In this document: positions 30,169-39,854 of the stretch, piece after piece | Layout: each line of letters begins with the position of its first letter | How positions within the stretch are numbered: position 1 is the first letter of the stretch | Source: Tubulanus polymorphus | Lineage: Eukaryota > Nemertea > Palaeonemertea > Tubulaniformes > Tubulanidae | Reading direction: 5' to 3' | DNA: 64,000 bases | Assembly: GCF_964204645.1 (NCBI RefSeq) | Contig: NW_027437447.1 | Span: 48,874 to 112,873, forward strand | Notes under the pieces: generated by a model | Databases searched by the model: none | What the model was told of the DNA's origin: nothing | What the model saw: only the letters and a program-made list of their open reading frames with translations | Program-made: the position numbers and the translations under genes

Positions 30169-30520
30169 TCAAACGAAAAAGGAACATCATATTCGATAAG
30201 CAGCACGTGTGAACATTGTTGAAAGTCATGTTCTGATATTATAACCATCCTATGTATTTTTGTTGAAATAAAATTAGTTCTTTTATTTAAAATGATAAAT
30301 TTTTGTTCAGATTTTTGTTCACATAAATTTGGAAAATTGTTGTTCAGATAAATTTCGACGCGATTGTCTCTTATGTCTGACATTGCCAAGTGTTTTATAC
30401 GCCAACAATCTTTCTCGGACAAATTATATATCAGGGTCCCTTAGAATTTTATTATTGATGTAGCTTTTCACTGAATCAGATCACCACTCTATCCGCTGTC
30501 CGATCAGAGCGCCATTAGCC
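30169..30520. other. Upstream region of the RS/Ser-rich gene
   Basis: A minus-strand frame (30422-30111) of 103 residues is open here and I cannot exclude a small gene. An AATTATATATC stretch at about 30422 could act as TATA for the gene at 30521, and its ATG sits in a strong context (GCCATGG). Confidence 0.35.
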
Positions 30521-32725
30521 ATGGCTTCGTATGGAGTTATGAAGATATCGAAAATGAAGCCGTTTTTTACCCTTGTCGACGCACAGGATATGTTGGAGTT
30601 ACTGCAAATAACTGGCTACCGATCTCTTTACGCTGATTGTCCAGTGGACAATGACGCCAACATGTTGGCTGTGTTCAAGAACACTTTCTCATCCGCCGAA
30701 GTACAAACCGCTAACAACCCATCGTGGACTTTGTACGTGATTTTTCACAACACCAACGACAGAGATCGATGCTATGCTAGAATCGTTAAAAGAAATCGAC
30801 CGATGTGGTTAAAATTTACGAAGGAAAAGGCCTACAAGGATGTTTTCAGCGGTGTGGAGATTGACAATCACGAAGACGGCGAAAACCGAATGATAATTTA
30901 CCAAACGAAAAATTTGGATGCTCATGCCGAAATTGTCTACACACCAGTTTCCAAACACGTGGAAATTGCGAAAAGATATAACAAAACGAATATGTGTGTG
31001 TATTCGTGCAAACGGCCGAATAGATCAGCAGTTTTGATGAACACAACGGATTATACCGAGAGACGATTTTTTTCGAATGTTTTCGTGAACATTGTTAAGA
31101 CAGTTGAACAATGTTCTATAGATACGTTTCAGAAAAAGCTGATGTGGTCGTTGTGTGCCGAAAAACCACTTCTCTACTCCTACGATGATCAACAATACGT
31201 CGATAATGTTCTTTGTTATGATAAAGGACCTTCTAACATCGCAGCGCCACCTCCCGGGAAACCAGTACGTTACTGCACTCATGCAACGCACAACAGAGTA
31301 GACGGTCGGGATGGTAGGGACGGTCAAGACGGCAGAGATGGTAGGGACAGAATTCAACAACGAAGTGACAACACCGGCAACAACAGTTTGGAAGGCAGAA
31401 TTTCGAATCCTGCACCTCGACCGGCTACCAACGTAATGTTTGAAAGACGATCTGCTGTTAATACGAGAAATGACGAATATCATCGTATTGGTGCTGGTGC
31501 GGAACGACCAACATACCGACACGATAGACAACCGGTTAGACGCCGACACAACGAAGAAAGTCATCAGCAGCAAAAGTTCCAATACCATCAGCAGCAGCAG
31601 CAGCAGCACTCACAACACTACCCATCGAGATATGGTCGCAGCAGCAACACCAATAACAACACCAGATATCGTTCCCGGTCAAGATCACCGATAAATCAGC
31701 GATCAGATCAGAGGATACCACAGCAGCACTATAACAACAGTAGGTATTCTCCGCCGCACAATAGCAGATATCGCACAGTAGGAGGGCGATATAGTGACAA
31801 TCGTGATAACCGTGATAATCGAGATTATCGGGACACTCGGGACAGTGATGCACGTCGACCTACTGTTCCAAGTGCTGTTGTTATTCCCCAATATCACGAA
31901 ACCGGGGAGATTACCGACTATGTGGATATTTCTTCTGACGAAAACGAAGCTTTCTACGAAGACACAAAGGATAATACCAAAAATTTGCCAAACATTCGTG
32001 TAAAGTTAATAACAAAAACGGACAGTGAGGATGAAAATGACAATGATACGAAAGAGGATACACGCGAGAGTGACAATGAACGTGATATAAGACAGGCTGT
32101 TAAAAGCAGTCCATCGAGAAGTAAAACTCGAGGTCGTAGAAGTTCCGGGTCAAGTTCATCCTCATCTTCTTCTGATTCTTCTTCGTCTTCTTCTTCTTCT
32201 TGTTCTAGCTCTTCATGTTCAGAGTCGAGTTCTCGATCTCGATCACCTTCACCCGTGTTAGAAGATGAAGTCAAAGTCGAAATTGAGGAAGCTGTTGAGG
32301 AACAACCTGTTCAGAAATCTACAAAACGTGCAAAAACTGTGAAGACTGTCAAAGACGTGAAACCGGAAAAACCGATTAAGAAAACTGTGACTAGTGTTTC
32401 AAAAAAGTCAAATTCTAAAAAACCAAGTGTCTCATTTGCAGCAGCAGCAGCAGTGAAGGTGGAAAAAATGGATGTGAGTGAAACACCTGTGGCAAGAGTG
32501 TCAGCATCAGTTGACACCAAACCTATTTTGCCAGCTACAACAACAGCAGGCGTTTCATCCACATCCAATTTTACATGTTCACCTCCTCAGTCTACGTGTG
32601 ACAATAACGGTTCTTCTGATGAACACATGTTTCTAGGTGATAGGGATGCTCTTGATTTGGATATTATGGGTAATTACGATAACGATGATGATTTCGATGA
32701 TGAATTTTATAAAATGGATTTTTGA
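30521..32725 (+). CDS. RS/RD- and Ser-rich protein, unknown function
   Basis: The 734-residue protein has a globular N-terminal domain of about 240 residues with several Cys. A DGRDGRDGQDGRDGRD run is followed by an Arg/Gln/His-rich region with RSRSRS dipeptides, like splicing-factor RS domains. Next come an RDNRDNRDYRD run, an acidic region, a long Ser tract (about 543-575), a Lys-rich part and an acidic end with DNDDDFDDEF. This suggests an RNA- or chromatin-associated regulator in the nucleus, and the composition recalls herpesvirus post-transcriptional regulators only in general terms. Many tracts are encoded by triplet repeats. Confidence 0.75.
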   Translation: MASYGVMKISKMKPFFTLVDAQDMLELLQITGYRSLYADCPVDNDANMLAVFKNTFSSAEVQTANNPSWTLYVIFHNTNDRDRCYARIVKRNRPMWLKFTKEKAYKDVFSGVEIDNHEDGENRMIIYQTKNLDAHAEIVYTPVSKHVEIAKRYNKTNMCVYSCKRPNRSAVLMNTTDYTERRFFSNVFVNIVKTVEQCSIDTFQKKLMWSLCAEKPLLYSYDDQQYVDNVLCYDKGPSNIAAPPPGKPVRYCTHATHNRVDGRDGRDGQDGRDGRDRIQQRSDNTGNNSLEGRISNPAPRPATNVMFERRSAVNTRNDEYHRIGAGAERPTYRHDRQPVRRRHNEESHQQQKFQYHQQQQQQHSQHYPSRYGRSSNTNNNTRYRSRSRSPINQRSDQRIPQQHYNNSRYSPPHNSRYRTVGGRYSDNRDNRDNRDYRDTRDSDARRPTVPSAVVIPQYHETGEITDYVDISSDENEAFYEDTKDNTKNLPNIRVKLITKTDSEDENDNDTKEDTRESDNERDIRQAVKSSPSRSKTRGRRSSGSSSSSSSSDSSSSSSSSCSSSSCSESSSRSRSPSPVLEDEVKVEIEEAVEEQPVQKSTKRAKTVKTVKDVKPEKPIKKTVTSVSKKSNSKKPSVSFAAAAAVKVEKMDVSETPVARVSASVDTKPILPATTTAGVSSTSNFTCSPPQSTCDNNGSSDEHMFLGDRDALDLDIMGNYDNDDDFDDEFYKMDF

Positions 32726-32791
32726 GTTTTATGTGTATTATGATTGTCACTAGTTTCACTGTGTGAACAGGAAGTTAAAAAACAGTTTTCA

Positions 32792-32816
32792 GAAAATTTT
32801 CTAAGTCCCAACTTCC
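32792..32816 (+). terminator. 3' element after the RS/Ser-rich gene, copy 1
   Basis: GAAAATTTTC, TAAGTCCC, AACTTCC begins 67 bases after the stop, in the sense of the gene. A second copy follows at 32864-32887. Confidence 0.45.
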
Positions 32817-32863
32817 TGGTTTGGAGTTCATATTGGGAACTTACATCCTGGTTGGAAAATGTT

Positions 32864-32887
32864 GAAAATTTTCCAAGTCCAACTTCC
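32864..32887 (+). terminator. 3' element, copy 2
   Basis: GAAAATTTTC, CAAGTCC, AACTTCC repeats the preceding element 72 bases further on. Confidence 0.4.
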
Positions 32888-32989
32888 TGTTGCGTTAGTG
32901 AAAATGTAACAACTTTATATATGTGTTGGGTTTCTGTGTTTTCCTGCGTTTCAACGAGTGAACAACGATAACCAAATTGATATGTACAA

Positions 32990-33272
32990 CTTATAACTTC
33001 CCGATTTGAGTGCAGAGTTGAGTATACTATAATAAATGAATATAACTATTATAATTAATATTCATATAATATTGTAATAATATAATGATCTATCATAATC
33101 CAACTTCCTTGTCAAAATACTCACTTCATCATATCCACCATACACCACAGGTACAAAACGCGATTTTTTCATTCAGGAAGTTCGAAAATGTATTGAAAAA
33201 TATATTGCAACATCGTAACTTCCTCTTTCAAAACTCCAAAGCAGTGGGTATCCTTTTTGATCCGGGGGATAC
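32990..33272 (+). repeat. A-AT-B-A repeat unit, copy 2, left part
   Basis: Blocks A (about 32990-33020), AT (33025-33085) and B (33085-33272) are near-identical to the reverse of 755-1070. The unit breaks off after GGGGGATAC, where the intact copies continue with CTACCGAATTCAGGAAGTTA. That continuation resumes at 34386. Confidence 0.85.
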
Positions 33273-34385
33273 AAGGTCGTTCAAAGTTTCTATTAGCTGA
33301 ACGGTCGTGCACATATTGGCGGAAGAAAGAGACCGTGAATAAAATACTAAATGCTATTGTTGTTTTATAAAATGTTTATCATTCATCTCACCCAGCCACC
33401 TCTTTCACAAAATATAAATTAGTGGAGTGGTTGTTCCGTTATATCGATCCCGAATTTGGTGGGCCAAGGTGGTTTTAACCATATAAGTTTGCGGTTTCAA
33501 TATGAACCCATTTAGTTAGCAGAGGGTTCATTGAGCCACAGCAGTTTTGGCTGCAGAATTTATCTGGCAACATTAACGTTATAGCGTAGATCGGGGTAGA
33601 ACACAGATCGCCGCCGGGTGGGAACCAACAGCATGCAGCCAGCCATGTACCTGCTGTATCGCTTTTTAAAACTTTTTAGTCTTTCAAGATAGATCAATAC
33701 AACCAGCGACAAAGTTGTGCAGAATCATATGCTGATTATTTCCGTCTTTAATTGAAGAAAATCGGACCATGGGTTAAAATGTTACGAAGGCTACAATTTT
33801 CAAGTGAAATGCATTGCATAATACCAGTAACGCCATCTACATTCTGTCGGTGGCGGAAATCGGAACTAAATTACTGTAGAAGCCATTTTGATTTTTTTGG
33901 CAGTCAGTGACCGCACCCATGGGCCAAAATACGTGAAGGGGGCCTCCGTTTAACGAAAGAGGCTCATTTCGTGATTACTAACCCTATAATTAATTTTGGT
34001 GGTTGACCTTTGACCTTTTTTACTTTTTAACCAGCCCCCTATGTCAATATACACAGTTGATGTTGTATAGACATAAGGAATTGTCCCTTTCCTAGTTCAT
34101 TCTCAATGAAAATATTTTTAAATGGCCGAAAATTGCTGTAGGTAGCGGGACACATACGTCACAAATGTCCCGCTACCTACAGCAAACTACTAGCGCCACT
34201 CTGGTGGTAGAATTTGAAACTAATCTTCGAATAACTACTCACATATTGGCGGAAGAAAGAGACTGAGACTAAATGCTATTGTTGTTTTATAAAATGTTTA
34301 TTATTCATCTCACCCAGCCACCTCTATCACAAAATATGAATTAGTGGAGTGGTTCTTCCGTTATATCAAATTCATGACATGAACA
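33273..34385. mobile_element. 1.1-kb host-type element inserted inside A-AT-B-A copy 2
   Basis: The insert is bounded by about 130-base direct copies (about 33310-33445 and 34236-34360, beginning ACATATTGGCGGAAGAAAGA). It has no coding capacity. It contains the perfect hairpin at 34135-34183, whose 18-base arms are GCTGTAGGTAGCGGGACA and complement. Related copies fill 54790-59280 and 61421-62732. The element family is unknown to me; a non-autonomous transposon is most likely. Confidence 0.75.
34135..34183. repeat. Perfect 18-bp stem hairpin, first of nine copies
   Basis: The arms are separated by the 13-base loop CATACGTCACAAA. The other copies start at 55419, 55695, 56815, 57602, 58699, 58975, 62148 and 62424. 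Confidence 0.9.
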
Positions 34386-34440
34386 CAGGAAGTTAGACAT
34401 ATACAACTTATAACTTCCCGATTTGAGTGCAGAGTTGAGT
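34386..34440 (+). repeat. A-AT-B-A repeat unit, copy 2, right part
   Basis: CAGGAAGTTAGACATATAC followed by the rest of block A continues the unit interrupted at 33272. It is followed by an AT-rich stretch and then by viral coding sequence. Confidence 0.8.
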
Positions 34441-34648
34441 GTGAATATAATTATTATAATTCCAACAACAATTGCACCAATACCAACAACAATTGGCCCT
34501 ATATAGCCTGGGAGTTCAGTCGAAATTGGACACGTCAACAGCGCAGCGTTAGTGTACAACAACAGCTTTCCACAGCACCAGCCGCAGCGGCAGCAATACG
34601 TTCAACCAGCACCAACTGCTATACCACCACACTCGGTTGTAACAGAAA

Positions 34649-35155
34649 ATGAATTCCCCGGTATCAAAGATCTCGATGGACGAAATACTTCGGCGATCAA
34701 GGTCACCACTGACCAACGGAATGACGGAAATGACACTGTTATCACCGAGAAAGAAAATGCCGAGAACTACAATAGCGGCAACGGTGTCGGCGAGTCACCA
34801 GCAACCCAACTTCCCTTTACCGACAACAGTTTTGTCCAGTGCTTCGGAACGAATGATAACAACTCAAAGCCCAAAAGGGAAAGACTTGGATTTCGTGTCG
34901 AAAGGAGCAAGCAACAGTTTCAGCAGGGTCATGCCAAGAAAGTTACTGGTTACGGACGATTTCGATAGTGATCTTTCGTATACACCGGATAAATCAACTC
35001 TTTCACCGCAAACTTTGCAAAGGTTACTAAATACACCGAAAAAAGTAAAAAGAGTGAGGAAATGTACTGCTATTGACGTTATGATGGGTGACCAGAACGA
35101 AGGACAATACGATTATGCTCAATGTGTATCTCGAAAAAAACTTTTTGAGCTATGA
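34649..35155 (+). CDS. Small basic Ser/Thr-rich protein, possibly 5'-truncated
   Basis: The 168-residue protein starts at the ATG at 34649. The C-terminal third is basic with potential phosphorylation sites (SLSPQTLQRLL-type and TPKK), suggesting a nuclear or tegument protein. A second frame, open at 34552-34968 but starting with GTG, overlaps it and also looks partly coding (Gln/Pro-rich start). The gene may therefore have lost its start to the repeat at 34386-34440 and carry a frameshift. Confidence 0.5.
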   Translation: MNSPVSKISMDEILRRSRSPLTNGMTEMTLLSPRKKMPRTTIAATVSASHQQPNFPLPTTVLSSASERMITTQSPKGKDLDFVSKGASNSFSRVMPRKLLVTDDFDSDLSYTPDKSTLSPQTLQRLLNTPKKVKRVRKCTAIDVMMGDQNEGQYDYAQCVSRKKLFEL

Positions 35156-35179
35156 ACAGGAAGTTGGACTGAATTTTGT

Positions 35180-35214
35180 GAAAATTTTCTAAGTCCAAAA
35201 ATTCGTGAACTTCC
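35180..35214 (+). terminator. 3' element after the gene ending at 35155
   Basis: GAAAATTTTC, TAAGTCC and, after an 11-base spacer, AACTTCC lie about 25 bases beyond the stop in sense orientation. Confidence 0.4.
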
Positions 35215-35317
35215 TGGTTTGTAACTTCCTGTTTGGCTACCTCGTTCTGAAAAGGAAGTTAGAAATGCATATAACGAAAATCGAATAATAGAATAAATTA
35301 TTATTTCGTGCAACATT

Positions 35318-36541
35318 TTACAATTGTTTTTCGCACGGTGGTATGATACATCTACCACTGTTCAGAGAAAGAATGTCTATGGTCACAAGAATCCACCAAG
35401 CCAGAGTTAGACCGTTTAACAGAGAAAGTAGTTTGAACATAAGTATCATTCCGTATGGTTGTGGACCACCAGATATGGAGACGAGTTTCCCGTTACCCCT
35501 AGCTTTTTCCTCGGTCTTATTCGATTCCATAATGTCCAATACTTTGCCAATCATTTTTCTAGTCTCTCCTTCAACTCCCATGGCGTGTTGGTGATATTCT
35601 TCCGCAATTGCACCTCCACCGCTGCCACTACCACTACTAGCCGTTGTAAGGTGTCTTTTTACGCTTTTCATGGCGTCTATTTCCTTTCTCTTCCTCGAAC
35701 TCACTATTTTATATCCGAAATTTATACTACATATGAAATCTAAGAAATACGATATGACAAGCCATATGAAAGACACGTAAGTATAGAAAATAATTCTGCA
35801 TTCGAAAAAAATGCCTTGGAAGTTAATTTTCTTATCTTTGGTTAATGCAGAAAGAAAACTCGTAAACGAGTAGATCAGCAACACGCAACATCCGATTATT
35901 ACCACAAATAACGCAATCCACGTTACGCAGTCGAAGAAACATTTCTTACAGGATTTCTCGTTGTATTTTTTCTCCTGGCTCCTTCTCACGTTGCTTGATA
36001 TCAGACCTAGGATGTGAACGCAGACTATAGACAACAAACCGACGATTAAATGTTTTATAGGCTCATTGTACTTGTCATTGATATCTATACTCATTGGTTT
36101 GTGGGTTTGTTCATTTTCAAGCATTTTTTTAATATCAGGGTCTTTAGCACCGGCTAAAATCTTATCAGAAAGACCTTTGACCCCGATTAACTTGCAGTCA
36201 CGGCAGCACCGGTCTGAGCCATCGCATTTAGCGTATATTTTTTCGTAGCATGTTTCGTATAACGACTTCGAATCATTATTTGGTGTTGTTTTAGGAATAG
36301 CAGGCTTCGCTTCGTTTTTTTCATAACAGCCGGAGAGTGTTGAACACAATTTAAACACTGGCTTCAAAGCATTCGCCGCTAATTTCGCTGTCGAACCGGA
36401 AGTCTTTGTTTCGGATAAATCCGTGTGATAAATCGTGTTCCAATATAGAAGCACATAACAGAAAAGCACCGCTGCGAAAAGAAAGTTCAGAACCAATAAA
36501 AGTTTATTAGCCCCGACCGGTCCCGAAGCTACTTTAGCCAT
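35318..36541 (-). CDS. Five-segment membrane protein with Cys-rich domain
   Basis: The 407-residue protein has hydrophobic segments at about 13-33, 163-182, 205-232, 248-275 and 375-396. Between the first two is a Cys-rich domain (CYEKIYAKCDGSDRCCRDC, about 92-110), probably disulphide-bonded outside the membrane. A Gly/Ser loop lies near 300-315. It is a probable envelope protein. The layout recalls the 495-residue protein at 9599. No specific family is recognised. Confidence 0.8.
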   Translation of the reverse strand: MAKVASGPVGANKLLLVLNFLFAAVLFCYVLLYWNTIYHTDLSETKTSGSTAKLAANALKPVFKLCSTLSGCYEKNEAKPAIPKTTPNNDSKSLYETCYEKIYAKCDGSDRCCRDCKLIGVKGLSDKILAGAKDPDIKKMLENEQTHKPMSIDINDKYNEPIKHLIVGLLSIVCVHILGLISSNVRRSQEKKYNEKSCKKCFFDCVTWIALFVVIIGCCVLLIYSFTSFLSALTKDKKINFQGIFFECRIIFYTYVSFIWLVISYFLDFICSINFGYKIVSSRKRKEIDAMKSVKRHLTTASSGSGSGGGAIAEEYHQHAMGVEGETRKMIGKVLDIMESNKTEEKARGNGKLVSISGGPQPYGMILMFKLLSLLNGLTLAWWILVTIDILSLNSGRCIIPPCEKQL

Positions 36542-36664
36542 TGATCGATTTCCTGTGTTGTTGTCGGCGGGAAAATATTTCTATTTGTATTTGTACGTGT
36601 GGTAGAGCATTATAGCCTAACATCTTTCTGATAGACGAATTTTCTGCGCGTTGCTTTGTGAAAA

Positions 36665-39658
36665 ATGGAGAGACTTGTCCGAACCGTCGACCCTTTTGTG
36701 GCCGATGGAAATATCAGCAGTTTTCCGTCTAGCAGGAGGAATTATGACCCTATGCCTTCCAGACAGGTCATTAGTAAATCTTTACTTACCCTTGGTGAAA
36801 AATACATAGTTGACAAGGAAAAACATGGCGGTGGGATGAACAGTAGAAAATTCCCAGACAACATGTACGATATTTTAGAGACGTGCAATCTGATGTTTTC
36901 TCTGTGTCCGCTAAACAAAAACGATATCGATATTTCAAAATCTGCACTGTTGAAATATATGGAAGGAGGTGTCAGCCCGTACTATGCAGATTTTACAAAC
37001 GTGCTTTTCGAAACGTGTGAACAGGCTTTGATGGAACTGAAAAACACTGGCTCGACTCTTTCTACTACATCGCCGATGTTAGATTATTTGTTCACCTCGC
37101 TAACGCAAGATACCGATAAATATTTTGAAATAGAAGAAAATGTCATGCTGCAAAGTCCAGTGAGAAAATTCATTAACATTTTACGACCTGTTGCATTGGC
37201 GTCGTTCGATAGAAACGATGAATTGACCATACCCATCAACAACACACTAACCACGATGGCAGTTTACCGTGGAATTTTCGAAGATGGTTTCCGCGTGCCA
37301 ACCGATCGCCTTTTCAACATAGTGCAACTCAGACGAAGTGACTGCGACGTCTATGCTGTTATCGCACCGTATCCTGAATCAGTATGTCCGCCACACATGT
37401 GCATACCGAAATGTGGAATGGGACGACTGTCTTCGAGACTCCGAAGCGATAAAATCAACTGCCAGGACAGTTGTAAAATTCGGTACGTTGCCAGTGAGAG
37501 CAAGGATGTGATCGATTGTTCTTACACCATATCCTTCTGGCTCATAGATGTAAAACATAGAGAAGAGCACTTGTTCAACATGGTTAAAAACAAATGCATC
37601 TACGCAGGCCCGCGTCACATGTATACCAGACAGGCTAGAGACATCGCATACATCAAAATAGGCACAGCCGACCAGATTACAAGTAATTTGCCAAAATACA
37701 AATGTAGTGGCAGAGATATCTACGAAATCAAACCTTTCTTGTTTAACCCTGACGACAAATGGTCACCACCCCGTACATATTACATCCCCTCTGTGGCAAC
37801 GGATGTTGGTGGAAGCGTTATTCTCGATCCGGCTAAATTACTGCGTTCAGGAAGTAAACCAGGATACGACAGCGATGGTGACGAGGGTTCTGATTACGAT
37901 AGCAGCCTTTTGATAGGCAAAAGAAAAAGAAAGGGTAAAAGCAGCGGTAGTAGAAGTAGGACTAGTGGTAGCGGAAGTGGTGGCGCAAGTAGCAAACGCC
38001 GATTTACTGGAAGTGGATTCAGTGGATATCGACCGCCTCCTTCATCTGCGCCTACAACTGGCCTATCTTCATCTTCGAGCTTCCTTCCTTCACATAGCAG
38101 TAGTGGGGGCATGGGAATGAGTGGTGGAATGTGGTCACCTGGACCCGGCAGTGGTGGTATTGGTTCAAGTTATGGCGGTGGGTTTGGTACAAGTGGAATG
38201 GGTGTTGGCCCGAGTGGCATTGGTGGTGCAGGTGCCAGTGGTGGTTATGGATACGGGTCGTCATCTAAACCACCACCATCTCTTTCTGTCTTGGGACTCG
38301 GTGAAAAATTTACAAACATCGGAAAATCTTCGGCCAAATCCATGTCTACAACTTCAAAGGGTGGTAGTGGCAGCGGTGGCGGCGGTGGTAGTGGTACATT
38401 TAAAAAACCAAGTCCACCAGCACCAGTCAAGGAAACTCCTCTGACAAACAAACAGTACGGAACCATCTCCACATCGGACTACACACCGGCTAGTGCCATC
38501 ATGACAAGTGAAAAGCTAGAGAATGAAGGGCGACAGTTATTAAAATACAAAAACGAATACAATCAAGACATGATCAACGGTTTCAATTCTACGGTAGAAA
38601 TGTCAAACGCAACATTAAAATCGTTTGTGGCTGACACCAACGATAATCTGCGCAGACAAATGAGAAATATGTCTGACAAAACGGTCAGCAATGTTGCAGC
38701 CGAAGACGAAACTGCTATCAAAACTCTTGATGAGATCCGAGACGACATGAGAACGAATGTAATCAAAATTCAAGAAGAACACCGCGACAAGCACGAAATT
38801 ATATTGACGAACAACAAAAAGGCGTTACTCGAAGCGTTGGAACGACTGAAAAAGGCTACACTTCGAAATGCGAGCGAACTGTCGGCATTTATTCGCAAAA
38901 AGGCTCAACACAAAAGCAAAATGGCCAATTTCGAATCTAATGGTAAATACAATGAGGCTGAAAACGTGAGGATCCAGTTGGAGTCGATATACATGAAGCA
39001 TAACATCGAAATGAATGATATCGACAAAGAACTGAAAACGCTCTATCGTGAAATAGACAACTTGATCAGGGACACAGACGAAAATCTTCGTTCGTTGATT
39101 GGCTCATTCCATCGTGAACAGGAGAATACTTTCTATTCTGCCATGGACAACTATGAAAAATTCTTACACGAATATAGGGATAAGAAATATGAGGCCGAAA
39201 TGCACGAGAGAGAAAAAAGACAGGAGGAAGAACACATACGTGAAATGGAGAGAAGGCGACTTTTGGCTGAAGGGGCCCAATCTACCACAGCTACAGCGGC
39301 CAGCAGTCGCAGGTCGAGCATAAGCGGACTATCATCGAGTGACTTTGATATCTTAGAAGAAAGTTTGCCACACACTGCTAGCGGCGGCGAGGGGGTGGTG
39401 ACAGAAACAGCAGAAAGTGATGTTCGTGTCGAATCGCCATACGAAGAAGTAGAAGAGGGTACTCCAGAAACACCTAAAAGAGATGAGAGTAGTGGAGCGG
39501 TTGCTGCTGAACCCGAGAAAACTGAAGATTTTTCGCTGAAAAATAAAGTAAAAGAGAAAAAACCTAAGAAACGCAACGGACGTAGTAAAAAGCCTGCGAC
39601 AACCTCGGATACCCCTGTTAAATACAAGGACAGTGTCATGATGGACGATGATGAATAG
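36665..39658 (+). CDS. Large protein with Cys-bearing domain, Gly/Ser linker and coiled coil
   Basis: The 997-residue protein has an N-terminal globular domain of about 390 residues with a Cys cluster near 240-275 (CPPHMCIPKC). A basic KRKRKGKSSG patch and a Gly/Ser/Pro-rich linker follow (about 415-590). Next comes a long charged coiled coil (about 620-860), an acidic segment, and a basic end with KKPKKRNGRSKK. No membrane segment is present. This suggests a tegument or scaffold protein with nuclear targeting, but I recognise no family. The ATG is 123 bases from the divergent membrane protein gene. Confidence 0.8.
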   Translation: MERLVRTVDPFVADGNISSFPSSRRNYDPMPSRQVISKSLLTLGEKYIVDKEKHGGGMNSRKFPDNMYDILETCNLMFSLCPLNKNDIDISKSALLKYMEGGVSPYYADFTNVLFETCEQALMELKNTGSTLSTTSPMLDYLFTSLTQDTDKYFEIEENVMLQSPVRKFINILRPVALASFDRNDELTIPINNTLTTMAVYRGIFEDGFRVPTDRLFNIVQLRRSDCDVYAVIAPYPESVCPPHMCIPKCGMGRLSSRLRSDKINCQDSCKIRYVASESKDVIDCSYTISFWLIDVKHREEHLFNMVKNKCIYAGPRHMYTRQARDIAYIKIGTADQITSNLPKYKCSGRDIYEIKPFLFNPDDKWSPPRTYYIPSVATDVGGSVILDPAKLLRSGSKPGYDSDGDEGSDYDSSLLIGKRKRKGKSSGSRSRTSGSGSGGASSKRRFTGSGFSGYRPPPSSAPTTGLSSSSSFLPSHSSSGGMGMSGGMWSPGPGSGGIGSSYGGGFGTSGMGVGPSGIGGAGASGGYGYGSSSKPPPSLSVLGLGEKFTNIGKSSAKSMSTTSKGGSGSGGGGGSGTFKKPSPPAPVKETPLTNKQYGTISTSDYTPASAIMTSEKLENEGRQLLKYKNEYNQDMINGFNSTVEMSNATLKSFVADTNDNLRRQMRNMSDKTVSNVAAEDETAIKTLDEIRDDMRTNVIKIQEEHRDKHEIILTNNKKALLEALERLKKATLRNASELSAFIRKKAQHKSKMANFESNGKYNEAENVRIQLESIYMKHNIEMNDIDKELKTLYREIDNLIRDTDENLRSLIGSFHREQENTFYSAMDNYEKFLHEYRDKKYEAEMHEREKRQEEEHIREMERRRLLAEGAQSTTATAASSRRSSISGLSSSDFDILEESLPHTASGGEGVVTETAESDVRVESPYEEVEEGTPETPKRDESSGAVAAEPEKTEDFSLKNKVKEKKPKKRNGRSKKPATTSDTPVKYKDSVMMDDDE

Positions 39659-39854
39659 AAAAAATGAGAAGATGTATGTAGTATCTATAACTTCCTTAAA
39701 GTCAGTAAGGAAGTTACCTCGAATAATGTAACTTCCTGTTCAGTTTTGTATATAAATCCGGAAGTTAGAACATTGATTTCCCTGTCCAGTTGGACTTAGA
39801 AAATTTTCGAAAAAAGTGAAAAACGAAAACTCTTTGATTTGATTAAAATCGATT
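39659..39854. other. Convergent 3' region with ACTTCC words
   Basis: ACTTCC/GGAAGT words occur at about 39690, 39708, 39730 and 39761, with the 3' element of the minus-strand gene at 39788-39808. Confidence 0.4.
39788..39808 (-). terminator. 3' element after the gene ending at 39855
   Basis: On the minus strand it reads GAAAATTTTC, TAAGTCC, AACT, about 47 bases beyond the stop. Confidence 0.4.

Noticed and set aside
31270-31350. Collagen-like domain from the DGRDGRDGQDG run
   Set aside because: Glycine is not at every third position over enough length, and it is one of several low-complexity tracts in this protein.
32142-32240. Ser tract as sign of sequencing error or frameshift
   Set aside because: The frame continues normally on both sides, and similar Ser tracts occur in two other genes of the block.
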